Source: an uncultured Gammaproteobacteria bacterium | Lineage (GTDB): Bacteria; Pseudomonadota; Gammaproteobacteria; Xanthomonadales; Xanthomonadaceae | Assembly (NCBI GenBank): GCA_946885735.1 | Contig: CAMPGW010000060.1 | Location: 1-17,927 of the forward strand | DNA length: 17,927 bases | Reading direction: 5' to 3' | Shown: in pieces, positions 1 to 8,840 of the stretch | How positions within the stretch are numbered: position 1 is the first letter of the stretch | Layout: each line of letters begins with the position of its first letter | Translations under genes and position numbers: made by a program | Notes under the pieces: generated by a model | What the model was told of the DNA's origin: nothing | The model's database searches: none | Seen by the model: the letters and a program-made list of their open reading frames with translations, nothing else

Positions 1-541
1 ACCCGCGGACGCACTCGCGCCCGCCGCGGCCCCGGCGACCGTCGTCGAAACCGCCGCCTGGCAGGGCCTGCCCGAGGCCGCGGCGCAGCTGGCGATGGCC
101 GGCGGCCTGATCTGGGGCCTGGTGGTGGGCGTGGCCCTGGGCATGTTCCTGGTCTTCCCCTTGCGCACGCTGCACGGCGAGCTCTCCTTCTGGCAGTCGG
201 CGGGGGCGCTGGCGGGCGCGGTCGCGCTGGCCTGCATGCTCGGCACCTGGCTGGGCTACCGGCGCTGGAAGTTCAGTGCCTGGAAGCTCGATGCGACCGG
301 CCTGCACGTGCGCCGCGGGCGCTGGTGGCAGCGCGAGGTGCTGGTGCCGCGTTCGCGCGTGCAACACCTGGACATCGAACGCGGGCCGATCGAACGCCAC
401 TTCGGCCTGGCCACGCTGGTGGTGCACACCGCCGGCATCCGCACCCACGCCGTGCGCCAGCCCGGCTTCGCCGACGCCGATGCGGTCGCCCTGCGCGACG
501 CGCTGGTGCCGGCTTCGGCGCGCCACGACGATGTCCTCTGA
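1..541 (+). CDS. YdbS-like membrane protein with bPH_2 domain (5' end outside window)
   Basis: The reading frame is open from base 2 to the TGA at 539-541, giving 179 codons in the window. An ATG at 95 is possible. However, the 31 codons before it carry a plausible N-terminal stretch (WQGLPEAAAQL) like those preceding the first membrane helix in this family, and they contain no ATG, GTG or TTG. The true start is therefore probably upstream of the window. Two hydrophobic segments follow (GGLIWGLVVGVALGMFLVF, then the AGALAGAVALACMLGTWLG region). After them comes a cytoplasmic bacterial PH-like domain, with DATGLHVRRG and the characteristic VPRSRVQHLDIERGPIERHFGL segment region. Family knowledge: YdbS/YdbT-type proteins occur as adjacent pairs of inner-membrane proteins; in Bacillus the pair is linked to resistance to antimicrobial compounds. 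The biochemical function is unknown. It overlaps the next gene by 11 bp, so the two are very likely co-translated. Confidence 0.85.
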   Translation, partial: PADALAPAAAPATVVETAAWQGLPEAAAQLAMAGGLIWGLVVGVALGMFLVFPLRTLHGELSFWQSAGALAGAVALACMLGTWLGYRRWKFSAWKLDATGLHVRRGRWWQREVLVPRSRVQHLDIERGPIERHFGLATLVVHTAGIRTHAVRQPGFADADAVALRDALVPASARHDDVL

Positions 542-2057
542 CGCCGCGGCCGCCGCGCCCGACCTGCGGCTGCATCCGCTGAGCTGGCTGTTCACGCTGA
601 TCACCCAGCTCAAGCAGTTCGCCCTGCCCCTGCTGGTGCTGTTGTTCACCGGCCGCGGCAACGGCAACGACCTCTGGGGCCTGATCGGCGTCGGCGTGCT
701 GGCGATGGTGTCGGTGGCGCAGTACTTCACCTATCGCTATCGCGTTGATGCCGACGGGGTGACCATCCGCAGCGGCTTGCTCCAGCGCAGCGTGCGGCAC
801 ATTCCCTTCGCGCGCATCCAGAACGTCACCTTGCACCAGAACCTGCTGCATCGCCTGTTCGGCGTCGCCGAGGTGCGGCTGGAGTCCGCCGGCGCGGCCA
901 AGCCGGAAGGCCAGATGCGCGTGCTGCGGCTGGCGGAGGCGCATCGCCTCGAACAGCAGGTGCGCGTGCTCGCGCAGGGCGCGGCGGTGCAGCAGGATGG
1001 CGAGGCGATCGCGCCACCGCCGGCGGGACGGCCGCTGCTGACCCTCGGCACCGGCGAGGTGCTGCGGCTGGGCCTGATCGACAATCGCGGCATGCTGGTG
1101 GTGGGCGGCGCCTTCGCCGTGCTCGCGCAGAGCGGCGACATCGATGAGGTGTTCCGCGCCTTCGGCGCCTGGCTGTCGGGCCAGGCCAGCAGCCTGCACC
1201 TGGGCGTGGTGGCCAGCGTGTTCGCGGCGCTGGCGCTGCTGGTGCTGGCGGTGGTGGCGCTGCGGGTGTTCTCGATGCTCATCGCCTTGCTGCAGTTCCA
1301 TGGCTTCCGACTCGCCGAATCCGATCGGAGGCTGGTGCTCGAACGCGGCCTGCTCTCGCGCAGCCGCTCGAGCCTGCCGCGCCATCGCATCCAGGCCTGG
1401 TCGCTGCGCGAAGGCCTGCTGCATCGCTGGCTGGGGCGGCGCAGCCTGCGGGTGGACAGCGCGGTGATGGAGGTCGGCAACGAACGCAGCACGGTGCGCG
1501 ACCTTGTCCCGCTGGCGACGCCCGAGACGATGGACGCGATCGTGCGGCACTTGCTGCCGGAGGGTGCCTGGCCGGTGGCGGAGTGGAAGCCGCTGCACAC
1601 ACGTGCCTGGCGACGCAAGTTCATGGCGCCCGCCATCGCCACCCTGATCGCGACCGCCGTGCTGATGCACTTCCGCGGCCCGTGGGCGCTGGCCCTGCTG
1701 CTCGCGCTGCCGCTGTGGCTGTGGCGCGCGCGGGTGTGGGCGCGGCACGCGGGCTGGTCGGTGCGCGACGGCCTGGTCGCCTTCCGCAGCGGTTGGCTGG
1801 ACCGGCGCTGGCGCTTCGCCGAGATCGGCAAACTGCAGGCGCTGGAGTGGGTGTGCTCGCCCTTCGACCGCCGCCATGGCATGGCCACGCTGCGCTTCGA
1901 CACCGCGGGCGCCAGCCCGTTCGAGGGCGGCCTGGTGATTCCCTATTTGCCGGAGGCCGAGGCTCGACGCCTGTACACGGAATTATCCTCGCGCCTGGCC
2001 GAGCCGGCCGCGATCACTCGGTCCAGAATTGCGGGGTCAGCAGCACCAGCAGCGTGA
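531..2057 (+). CDS. YdbT-like membrane protein with three bPH_2 domains
   Basis: A 508-residue polytopic protein starting at ATG 531 inside the end of the YdbS-like gene. There is no clear Shine-Dalgarno, as expected for a coupled start. The frame is open further upstream, but that part is a shadow of the preceding gene. Visible layout: paired hydrophobic segments at about residues 17-40 and 48-67, a first PH-like domain at about 68-148 (VDADGVTIRSGLLQR, IPFARIQNVTLHQNLLHRLFG), hydrophobic segments at about 185-200 and 222-255, and a second PH-like domain at about 257-340 (LVLERGLLSRSRSSLPRHRI). Further hydrophobic segments at about 364-398 precede a third domain at about 405-490 (VRDGLVAFRSGWLDRRWRF). 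The repeated 'RxGLL/W ... IP..RIQ ... LL/HRLFG' pattern is the family hallmark. It presumably forms an inner-membrane complex with its YdbS-like partner; the function is not established. Its last 44 bp overlap the end of trkH on the other strand. Confidence 0.9.
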   Translation: MSSDAAAAAPDLRLHPLSWLFTLITQLKQFALPLLVLLFTGRGNGNDLWGLIGVGVLAMVSVAQYFTYRYRVDADGVTIRSGLLQRSVRHIPFARIQNVTLHQNLLHRLFGVAEVRLESAGAAKPEGQMRVLRLAEAHRLEQQVRVLAQGAAVQQDGEAIAPPPAGRPLLTLGTGEVLRLGLIDNRGMLVVGGAFAVLAQSGDIDEVFRAFGAWLSGQASSLHLGVVASVFAALALLVLAVVALRVFSMLIALLQFHGFRLAESDRRLVLERGLLSRSRSSLPRHRIQAWSLREGLLHRWLGRRSLRVDSAVMEVGNERSTVRDLVPLATPETMDAIVRHLLPEGAWPVAEWKPLHTRAWRRKFMAPAIATLIATAVLMHFRGPWALALLLALPLWLWRARVWARHAGWSVRDGLVAFRSGWLDRRWRFAEIGKLQALEWVCSPFDRRHGMATLRFDTAGASPFEGGLVIPYLPEAEARRLYTELSSRLAEPAAITRSRIAGSAAPAA

Positions 2058-3468
2058 ACACCTCGAGGCGGCCGAGGATCATCGCGAAGCTGCACAGCCA
2101 CACCGGGCCGTCGGCGAGGTTTTGGAAGTGCACGGCCACGCCTCCGAGCCCGGGCCCGAGGTTGGTCAGGCAGGTCGCGATCGCCGCGAAGGCGGTGACC
2201 AGGTCCACGCCATTCGCCGCCAGCACCACCGTCATGCCGACGAAACTGAGCATGTAGAGCGTGGCGAAGCCACCGACCGAGATCACCACGCTCTCGGACA
2301 CGCGCTTGCCACCGACCTTGACCACGAACTGGCCCTTGGGATGAACCAGTTGGCGGATCTCGCGCAGGCCCTGGCGCACCAGCATCTGCCAGCGCGCGAC
2401 CTTCATGCCGCCGGCGGTCGAGCCCGCGCAGCCGCCGATGAAGGCCAGCAGCATCAGGATCAGCGGCGAGGCGCCCACCCACTCGGCATAGCCGACGCTC
2501 GTGTAGCCGGTGGTGGTGAGATTGGAGACGACCTGGAAGACGCCGTGGCGCAGGCTGTCGACGCCGTCGAAGTGGCCGTTCAACCACAGGCTGCCGGAGA
2601 CGAGCGCGCTGGCGATCACGGCGATGGCCAGGAAGGTCCGCAACTCCGAATCGGCCTGGTAGTGCTCGATGGTCGCGCGTCGCCAGGCGTACCAGTGCAT
2701 GCCGAAGTTCACCGCGCCGATCAGCATGAAGACGATCGCCATCCACTCCAGCATCGGGCTGTTGAAGAAGCCGAAGCTGGCGTCATGGGTCGAGAAGCCA
2801 CCGGTCGCCGTGGTGGACATGGCGTGGCAGACGGCGTCGAAAAGCGTCATCCCGCCCATCCAGAAGGCCAGGAAGCAGGCGGCGAACAGGCCGAGGTAGA
2901 CCATCCACAGCGCGCGCGCCGTTTCGGCGATGCGTGGCGTGAGCTTGTTGTCGCGGGTGGGGCCGGTGCTCTCGGCGCGGAACAGCTGCATGCCGCCGAT
3001 CTTGAGCATCGGCAGGATCGCCACCGCCAGGATCACGATCCCCATGCCGCCGAGGAACTGCAGCGACTGGCGGTAGAACAGCATGCTGCGCGGCAAGTCG
3101 TCGAGGCCGACGATGACGGTGGCGCCGGTGGTGGTCAGGCCCGAGGCCGCCTCGAACACCGCATCGGTGTAACTCAGGTTGGGCGCCGCCAGGGTGAAGG
3201 GAATGGCCACGACCAGGCTGGCCAGCACCCAGATCGCGGCGGTGATCAGGAAGCCGTCGCGCAGGCGCATCTCGTAGACCGCGTTGCGCGCCGGATACCA
3301 CAGCGCCAGGCCGCCGCCGCCGATGACCAGGAAACTGTCGAGGAAGGCGATCTTGCTGGCTTCGTCGAGCACCTGCGCGATCAGCAGGGGCGGGACGGTG
3401 ATCAGCGAGCACAGCGCGATGATCGCGCCGAAGATGCGCTGCATCGCCAGCACGCGCTGGCTGATCAT
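2014..3468 (-). CDS. trkH: Trk potassium uptake system membrane subunit TrkH
   Basis: A 484-residue integral membrane protein, the pore-forming K+ channel/transporter subunit regulated by TrkA. The four pore-loop filter segments of the TrkH/KtrB superfamily are visible: TTTGAT at residues 112-117, TTATGGFST at 219-227, TTTGYTS at 318-324 and TCLTNLGPG at 432-440. The C-terminal GRLE (466-469) and the TPQFW ending are also typical, and the length matches the family (about 483). The ATG at 3468 overlaps the trkA stop in an ATGA arrangement, so translation is probably coupled to trkA. It is the last gene of the minus-strand run, and no terminator is visible after its stop. Its 3' end runs 44 bp into the convergent YdbT-like gene. 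Confidence 0.97.
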   Translation of the reverse strand: MISQRVLAMQRIFGAIIALCSLITVPPLLIAQVLDEASKIAFLDSFLVIGGGGLALWYPARNAVYEMRLRDGFLITAAIWVLASLVVAIPFTLAAPNLSYTDAVFEAASGLTTTGATVIVGLDDLPRSMLFYRQSLQFLGGMGIVILAVAILPMLKIGGMQLFRAESTGPTRDNKLTPRIAETARALWMVYLGLFAACFLAFWMGGMTLFDAVCHAMSTTATGGFSTHDASFGFFNSPMLEWMAIVFMLIGAVNFGMHWYAWRRATIEHYQADSELRTFLAIAVIASALVSGSLWLNGHFDGVDSLRHGVFQVVSNLTTTGYTSVGYAEWVGASPLILMLLAFIGGCAGSTAGGMKVARWQMLVRQGLREIRQLVHPKGQFVVKVGGKRVSESVVISVGGFATLYMLSFVGMTVVLAANGVDLVTAFAAIATCLTNLGPGLGGVAVHFQNLADGPVWLCSFAMILGRLEVFTLLVLLTPQFWTE

Positions 3469-4814
3469 GCGCCGGCCTGGAACAGCGCGTTGACCTGGGG
3501 CATCTGCCGCTTGTCCATCACGAACAGGATCACGTGGTCGCCGGGCTCGATGACGATGTCGTGGTGGGCGATCAGCAGCTTGTCGCCGCGCACGATGCCG
3601 CCGATGGTGGTCGCCTCGGGCAGGTCGAGCTCTTCCAGCGAGCGGCCGATGACCCGAGAGGTGCGGCGGTCGCCGCGCACCACCGCCTCGATCGCCTCGG
3701 CGGCGCCACGGCGCAGGGAATGCACCTGTGCCGGCGCGCCCTCGCGGATGTGGGCGAGCAGCGCGCCCAGCGTCACCTGCTGCGGGCTGACGGCGATATC
3801 GATGGTGCTGCCGGCGACCAGGTCGGCGTAGGACGGGCGGTTGATCAGCGCCATCACCCGCGGGCAGCCCAGGCGCTTGGCCAGCATCGCCGACAGGATG
3901 TTGGCCTCGTCGTCGTTGGTCAGCGCCATGTAGACGTCGGTCTGGTCGATGTTCTCCTCGCGCAGCAGGTCCTCGTCGGCGCAGTCGCCGACCAGCACGA
4001 TGGAGTTGAGCAGTTCCTCGGCGATGCTGCGGGCGCGATCGCGCGAGCGCTCCAGCACCTTGACCTGGTAGCGCTTCTCCAGCGAACGCGCCAGCTTGCG
4101 GCCGATGTTGCCGCCGCCGGCGATCAGCAGGCGCCGCGTCGGACGGTGGTCGAGGCGACGCAGTTCGCTCATCACCGTGGTGATGTTGCGCGAGTCGGCG
4201 AGGAAGAAGACTTCGTCGTCCTCCTGGATCACCGTCGAGCCCTCGGGCTTGAGCGCGCGACCCTTGCGGAAGATCGCCGCCACCCGCGCGTCCACGTGCG
4301 CCGGAAGATGCTGGCGCAGTTCGCGGATCTCGTGGCCGACCAGGGCGCCGTCACGCACCGCGCGCACGCCCACCAGCTGCGCACGGCCGTTGGCGAAGTC
4401 GAGGACCTGCAGCGCGCCGGGATACTCGATCAGCCGCTCGATGTGCCGGCACACCAGTTGCTCGGGGCTGATCGCCGCGTCCACCGCGGTCGCCATGCCC
4501 ATGTACTCGGCCTCGCGCAGGCGGGCGACGCGGGTGGCGGTCTTGGACAGCCGCTCGGCGACCTGGCAGGCCACCAGGTTGACCTCGTCGCTGGAGGTGA
4601 CCGCGACCACCAGGCCCGCCTCTTCCGCGCCGGCCTGGGCCAGCACGCTGGGCAGCGAGGCGTGGCCGACGACGGTGCGGATGTCGAGCTTCTCGGCCAG
4701 TTCGCGCAGCTTCTGGTGGTCGGTGTCGACAACCGTGATGTCGTTGTTCTCGGTCGCCAGCGATCCCGCCACCGAACTGCCGACCTGGCCCGCGCCCAGA
4801 ATCAGAATCTTCAT
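3465..4814 (-). CDS. trkA: Trk system potassium uptake regulatory protein TrkA
   Basis: A 449-residue cytoplasmic protein that binds NAD(H) and nucleotides and gates TrkH. It is a tandem duplication of an RCK unit. The first Rossmann domain starts at residue 1 with GAGQVG at 7-12, followed by a VVDTD acidic strand end at 28-32, and then a first TrkA-C domain at about 135-215. The second Rossmann domain has GGGNIG at 233-238 and LERSRDRA at 254-261, and a second TrkA-C domain lies at about 360-445. E. coli TrkA has 458 residues. I chose ATG 4814 (MKILILGAGQVG) over an upstream ATG at 4832. The family starts at MKI, and an AGGGTG Shine-Dalgarno lies just upstream (about 4818-4823 read on the minus strand). 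A 63-bp gap separates it from the upstream glycosyltransferase gene, and it overlaps trkH by 4 bp. Confidence 0.97.
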   Translation of the reverse strand: MKILILGAGQVGSSVAGSLATENNDITVVDTDHQKLRELAEKLDIRTVVGHASLPSVLAQAGAEEAGLVVAVTSSDEVNLVACQVAERLSKTATRVARLREAEYMGMATAVDAAISPEQLVCRHIERLIEYPGALQVLDFANGRAQLVGVRAVRDGALVGHEIRELRQHLPAHVDARVAAIFRKGRALKPEGSTVIQEDDEVFFLADSRNITTVMSELRRLDHRPTRRLLIAGGGNIGRKLARSLEKRYQVKVLERSRDRARSIAEELLNSIVLVGDCADEDLLREENIDQTDVYMALTNDDEANILSAMLAKRLGCPRVMALINRPSYADLVAGSTIDIAVSPQQVTLGALLAHIREGAPAQVHSLRRGAAEAIEAVVRGDRRTSRVIGRSLEELDLPEATTIGGIVRGDKLLIAHHDIVIEPGDHVILFVMDKRQMPQVNALFQAGA

Positions 4815-4877
4815 GCTCACCCTGTGCGGCATCGGCCGCGCGCTGCGGCGGCCATGATAGCGCGCCCGGGCCGGGAG

Positions 4878-6593
4878 TCAGTCGCTGGCGTCCAGGCCCT
4901 GGCTGAAGCAGCGCGCGGCCAGGCCTTCACGCGAGACCAGGTACCAGTCGCGACGGTTGGCCGAGCCGACCTTCACCACCCGCCGTCCGTCGATGTCGGC
5001 GGGCGCGAAACAGGTCGGCTGGGCGCGCGGCTGCGACATCAGCAGGCGTCGCGAGGTCGGCGCTGCTTCCAGCCAGCGGGCGCCCAGGCGCATCTGCTCT
5101 TCGGCGGGTCGGCGGAAGCCGAACTCGGCGGTGGGGCCGATCGCCTGCAGCAGGTTCTGTTCCTTCCAGCGCACCAAACCGATCGTCACGTCCGGGCCCG
5201 CGGCCGTGCGCGCCTGCTGCATCAGTCGGCGCGCCGAGCTGCTCGGGTCGAGCACGGGATGCACGACGAACCCGTAGCCGCACCACAGCGCGACGAGCAA
5301 GACCGCGGTGGCCGCCAGCGCGCGTGGCGGCCGCAGCCAGGCCGCCGCGAGCAGGCCGACGCCGCCGGCGCCGATCAGCATCCACCACAAGGCTGCGGCC
5401 TCCGGGCCGAGGCCGCGGTCCTCCATCAATGCCTGCACCCGCGCGGGCGCAGGAACCTGCAGCGCGGCCAGCCCGAGGCCGACAAGGGCGACGCCGAAAA
5501 CCACGCAGAAACCCCACAGCAGGCGCCGAAAGCCGGGCCGCGCCGCGATGTCGGCGAGGAAGGGTGCGGCCGCCAGCGCCACCGCCGGCAGCATCGGCAG
5601 GATGTACATGTCGCGCTTGCCCGGGCTCGCGCTGAAGAACAACAGCACCAGCACTGCCCAGGCCAGCGGCAGCCAGACGCGCGCATCGCGGCTACGCCAG
5701 GCGTCGCGCCAGTCGCGCCAAAACCAGCCGAACGCGAGCGAGAACGGCAGCCAGAACAGCGCCATGACGCCGAGGAAATACCAGGCCGGCTTATGGTGGT
5801 GCCAGGCCTCGGCGTAGCGCGTGGCGGTCTGCTTGAACAGCAGGTTGTCGAGGTAGGCGCGATGGGCCGGGTCGCCGTCGGCCAGCGCCATCGCCACCAT
5901 CGGCAGCAACCACGCCAGGATCGGCGCGAGGAAGGCCAGCGCGCCGAGCGCCCAGCGCCAGGCCTGGCCGTGGATCGGCGCCAGTCCATTCCAGCCGGCG
6001 CGTCGCATCAGCATCGCCGGCAACAGCACGAGCAGTGGCAGGAAGCCCACGCCCTTGAGCACCACGCCGGCGCCGGCGGCCGCGCAACCCAGGTAGTACC
6101 AGGCCCAGGACGGGCCGAGCAGGCGATGGCGCAGCAACCCGTAGAGCGCGAGCGTGGTCGCGAGCACGAGCGTGGGATCGATCTGCGCGCGCTTGAACTG
6201 GTAGACGAACTGCAGGCAGCACAGCACCGCGACGGCCGCCGACACGCCCGCGCGATGATTCCAGAGCCGCCGCGCGAGGTCGTACACCAGCCACAGCACG
6301 CCGAGCCCGGCGAACAGCGAAGGCAGCAGGAAGGCGATCCGCCATTCGCCGACCACGGCATGCATCCCGGCGAGGATCCAGAAATACAGCGGCGGCTTGT
6401 CCGGATACAGCTCCTGCCCGCGATGCGGGAACCACCAGTCGCCACCTTCCACCATCTGCTTGGCGACGAGCACGAAGCGCGGCTCGTCGGCGGGCCAGGG
6501 ATCGCGCAGGCCCAGGCCCGCGCCGAGCACCAGCAAGGCGATCGCGAACAGCCACAACACCTGGCGGCGTTGGCTTGCGTCCAGCTCAGGCAT
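4878..6593 (-). CDS. GT-C family glycosyltransferase (PMT/ArnT-like, GT39/GT83)
   Basis: A 571-residue polytopic inner-membrane protein of the PMT_2/ArnT type. These enzymes use a polyprenyl-phosphate-linked sugar as donor and act on the periplasmic side. Visible signatures: an N-terminal helix (residues about 11-29) followed by the acidic loop motif RDPWPADEPRF (30-40) holding the expected catalytic Asp/Glu pair; PDKPPLYFWI (64-73); many Leu/Ala-rich helices between about 88 and 450; a late SPGKRDMYILPMLPA loop resembling the lysine/tyrosine loop of ArnT relatives; and a soluble C-terminal tail of roughly 110 residues. The acceptor and sugar cannot be read from sequence. Lipid A modification is one option, but no arn-type or other lipid A genes are nearby. 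ATG 6593 lies inside the end of rsmB (8-bp overlap), which suggests co-translation. It is the one member of this minus-strand run without an obvious link to translation or potassium. Confidence 0.88.
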   Translation of the reverse strand: MPELDASQRRQVLWLFAIALLVLGAGLGLRDPWPADEPRFVLVAKQMVEGGDWWFPHRGQELYPDKPPLYFWILAGMHAVVGEWRIAFLLPSLFAGLGVLWLVYDLARRLWNHRAGVSAAVAVLCCLQFVYQFKRAQIDPTLVLATTLALYGLLRHRLLGPSWAWYYLGCAAAGAGVVLKGVGFLPLLVLLPAMLMRRAGWNGLAPIHGQAWRWALGALAFLAPILAWLLPMVAMALADGDPAHRAYLDNLLFKQTATRYAEAWHHHKPAWYFLGVMALFWLPFSLAFGWFWRDWRDAWRSRDARVWLPLAWAVLVLLFFSASPGKRDMYILPMLPAVALAAAPFLADIAARPGFRRLLWGFCVVFGVALVGLGLAALQVPAPARVQALMEDRGLGPEAAALWWMLIGAGGVGLLAAAWLRPPRALAATAVLLVALWCGYGFVVHPVLDPSSSARRLMQQARTAAGPDVTIGLVRWKEQNLLQAIGPTAEFGFRRPAEEQMRLGARWLEAAPTSRRLLMSQPRAQPTCFAPADIDGRRVVKVGSANRRDWYLVSREGLAARCFSQGLDASD

Positions 6594-7917
6594 CGGCGGC
6601 GTCCGCGGCGTCCTTCACCAGCGCAGCGTAGAAGAATCCGTCCATGCCGTCCTCGCCGGGCAGGCGTTGGCGGCCGACACCGGCCTCGCGACCGAAGCGG
6701 GCGTCGAGGGGGCATGCCCGCGCGTCGGGCGTGCGCGCCAGGAAGGCCGCGACCTGCATTTCATTTTCCTCGCGCAGGATCGAACAGGTGGCGTAGAGCA
6801 TCCTGCCGCCCGGCGCGAGCCGCAACCACAACGTATCCAGCAGTTTCGCCTGCAACGCGAGCAACGCCGGCATGTCGTCGGCGCGACGATGCCACTTGAT
6901 GTCGGGCTGGCGACGAATGATGCCGGTGGCCGAACACGGTGCGTCGATCAGGATCGCATCGAAGGGCGCCTCATTCGCCAGCGCCTCCGGGTCGGAGGCA
7001 TCGGCCGCTCCCAGGCGCACGCTGGCCGCTACCAGGCCGAGCCGAGCCAGCGAATCGCCGACCCGTCGCAGGCGGCGCTTGTCGATGTCCACGGCGAGCA
7101 CGGAGCCCGACTCGCCGCGCCGTGCGGCCAGCTGCGCGGTCTTGCCGCCGGGTGCGGCGCAGGCGTCGAGCACGCGCGCGTTGGCGTCGGCGCCCAGCGC
7201 GTCCACGGCCAATTGCGCCGAGCCATCCTGCACCCAGACCGCGCCATCCTTCCAGCCCGGCAGGCGCTCGGGCGAGAGGCGCGCATCCACGCGCAGTCCA
7301 CCGGCCGGATGCTCCGGAGCCACGGCCTTGATGCCAGCACCACGCAGACGCAGGGCGTAGGCTTCGCGCGCACCCATCGTCGGATTCACGGCCAGCCACA
7401 GCGGCGCGGCGACGTTGCCCGCCGCGAGAATCGCCTCGGCGTCCTCCGGCCAGTCGCGCTGCACGCGTTCCACCAGCCAGTCCGGATACGACTGCGCGAT
7501 CGCCAGGTCGACCGACTGCGGCAGCGGCTCGCGCGTGGCCCGCCGCAGCAGCGCATTCACCAGTCCCACGTGCCGCGCGCGGCCGAGATTGCGCGCGGCC
7601 TCGGCGGTCGCGGCGACCGCGGCGTGCGCGTCCAGTCCCAGGGCATCGATCTGCGCGAGCCCGCCAAGCAGGAGGCAGTGCACGCTGTCGTCGCGGCCGC
7701 GCAGGCCGTGCGCCATCCATTGCTCGAGCACGTGTTCGTAGCGCCTGCGGTGGCGCAAGGCCTCGAAGCAGATCGCCTCGAGCAGCGCGCGGTCGCGCGC
7801 ATCCTCCAGGGTCGGCAGGGCTTCGGCGAGCACCGCCTTCAGGGACCGACCCTCGCGCAGCACCGCCAGCACGGCGCGTGCCGCCTGTGCGCGGACCGCC
7901 GCGCCGGGCGCGCTCAC
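6586..7917 (-). CDS. rsmB: 16S rRNA (cytosine(967)-C(5))-methyltransferase RsmB
   Basis: A 443-residue protein that methylates C967 of 16S rRNA with S-adenosylmethionine. An N-terminal NusB-like RNA-binding domain covers about residues 5-135, followed by the RsmB/NOP catalytic domain. The SAM motif [17 protein letters not shown] is at 250-266, [18 protein letters not shown] at 325-342 carries Cys328, and [12 protein letters not shown] at 375-386 carries the likely nucleophile Cys378. Both cysteines sit close to the E. coli positions (325 and 375). The start is GTG at 7917. The reading frame is open far upstream, but that extension is low-complexity shadow sequence of fmt. The GTG start overlaps the fmt stop codon by 4 bp (GTGA), which implies translational coupling. 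E. coli RsmB has 429 residues. Confidence 0.96.
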   Translation of the reverse strand: MSAPGAAVRAQAARAVLAVLREGRSLKAVLAEALPTLEDARDRALLEAICFEALRHRRRYEHVLEQWMAHGLRGRDDSVHCLLLGGLAQIDALGLDAHAAVAATAEAARNLGRARHVGLVNALLRRATREPLPQSVDLAIAQSYPDWLVERVQRDWPEDAEAILAAGNVAAPLWLAVNPTMGAREAYALRLRGAGIKAVAPEHPAGGLRVDARLSPERLPGWKDGAVWVQDGSAQLAVDALGADANARVLDACAAPGGKTAQLAARRGESGSVLAVDIDKRRLRRVGDSLARLGLVAASVRLGAADASDPEALANEAPFDAILIDAPCSATGIIRRQPDIKWHRRADDMPALLALQAKLLDTLWLRLAPGGRMLYATCSILREENEMQVAAFLARTPDARACPLDARFGREAGVGRQRLPGEDGMDGFFYAALVKDAADAADA

Positions 7918-8840
7918 ATCGCCGCCAGGCGCGGGCGTGCGTTGAGGTAGTCGGCCACCGGCATCGGCCGCCCGCCTTCGCGCTGGACCTGCAGCAGGCG
8001 CAGCGCGCCGCGTCCGCAGGCAATGTCCAGCCCGCTGCGTGCCGCCAGCAGCACACTGCCGGGAGCGTGCTGGTGATCGAGCGGCAGCGCGCGTGCCGCG
8101 TGGATGCGCAGGCGCTCGCCGGCCACCATGGCTTCGCAGATCGGCCACGGGTGGAAGGCGCGCACGCGGCGCGCGAGTTGTTCGGCCGGCAGCGACCAAT
8201 CGAGCTTCGCCTCCGCCTTGTCGAGCTTGGCGGCGTAGGTCACGCCCGCCTCCGGCTGCGGCTGCGGCCTCGGACGCAGCCCGGCGCGCAGCAGGCCCAG
8301 GCCATCCTCGAGCACCTCGGCGCCGAGCGCGGCGAGACGGTCGTGCAGCGAGCCCCCGGTGTCGGTGTCGCCGATTGGCGTGGACAGCGACAGCAGCACC
8401 GGTCCGGTGTCCAGGCCCTTCTCCATCTGCATCAGGCACACGCCGGTGACGTCATCACCCGCCTCGATCGCACGCTGGATCGGCGCGGCGCCGCGCCAGC
8501 GCGGCAGCAGCGAGGCGTGCACGTTCCAGCAGCCATAGGTGGGGATGGCGAGCACCGAGGACGGCAGGATCAGCCCGTAGGCCACGACGATGAGCAGGTC
8601 CGGTGCGAGCGAAGCGAGTTGCTCGCGGGCCTGCACCGACCTGAAGTTCTCCGGCTGGTAGACCGGGATCCCGCGCGACAGGGCTTCGAGCTTGACCGGG
8701 GAGGCCTGCAGTTGGCGGCCGCGCCCGGCGGGTCGGTCGGGCTGGGTGTAGGCCGCCACCACCTCGCCACGGCGCGCCGCCGCACGCAGGGCCGGCACGG
8801 CGAACTCCGGCGTGCCGGCGAAGACCAGGCGCAGCGCCAT
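7914..8840 (-). CDS. fmt: Methionyl-tRNA formyltransferase
   Basis: A 308-residue cytosolic enzyme that transfers a formyl group from 10-formyltetrahydrofolate to Met-tRNA(fMet) to make the initiator tRNA. The N-terminal formyl_transf_N domain begins [20 protein letters not shown]. The catalytic triad residues of the family are in register: Asn106 and His108 in [18 protein letters not shown] (105-122), and Asp144 in EKGLDTGP (140-147). A smaller C-terminal OB-like domain (about 210-305) binds tRNA. The length is close to E. coli (315). ATG 8838-8840 shares one base with the def stop (TGATG). At the 3' end its last codon is ATG, directly followed by TGA, and the rsmB GTG start overlaps this stop. 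Confidence 0.97.
   Translation of the reverse strand: MALRLVFAGTPEFAVPALRAAARRGEVVAAYTQPDRPAGRGRQLQASPVKLEALSRGIPVYQPENFRSVQAREQLASLAPDLLIVVAYGLILPSSVLAIPTYGCWNVHASLLPRWRGAAPIQRAIEAGDDVTGVCLMQMEKGLDTGPVLLSLSTPIGDTDTGGSLHDRLAALGAEVLEDGLGLLRAGLRPRPQPQPEAGVTYAAKLDKAEAKLDWSLPAEQLARRVRAFHPWPICEAMVAGERLRIHAARALPLDHQHAPGSVLLAARSGLDIACGRGALRLLQVQREGGRPMPVADYLNARPRLAAM

Noticed and set aside
95..97. ATG as the start of the YdbS-like protein
   Set aside because: The frame is open to the window edge and the preceding residues look like the family's N-terminus, so the start is probably outside the window.
273..1877. A 534-codon minus-strand frame opposite the YdbS/YdbT-like genes
   Set aside because: It is an antisense shadow of two recognisable membrane proteins, with low-complexity His/Arg/Gln-rich translation and no motif.
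4815..4877. Hairpin (4834-4839 with 4848-4853) between the glycosyltransferase gene and trkA as an internal terminator
   Set aside because: A 6-bp stem with an 8-base loop and no T-tract is expected by chance at this GC content.
3534..6899. A 1121-codon open frame on the plus strand opposite trkA, the glycosyltransferase and rsmB
   Set aside because: It is antisense to three well-supported genes. Its translation is rich in Arg, His, Gln and Ala with no domain, the usual artefact of stop-poor frames in very GC-rich DNA.
7918..8439. N-terminal extension of RsmB
   Set aside because: It lies wholly within fmt in another frame, and its translation is Arg/Ala-rich shadow sequence. The NusB-like domain begins right after GTG 7917.
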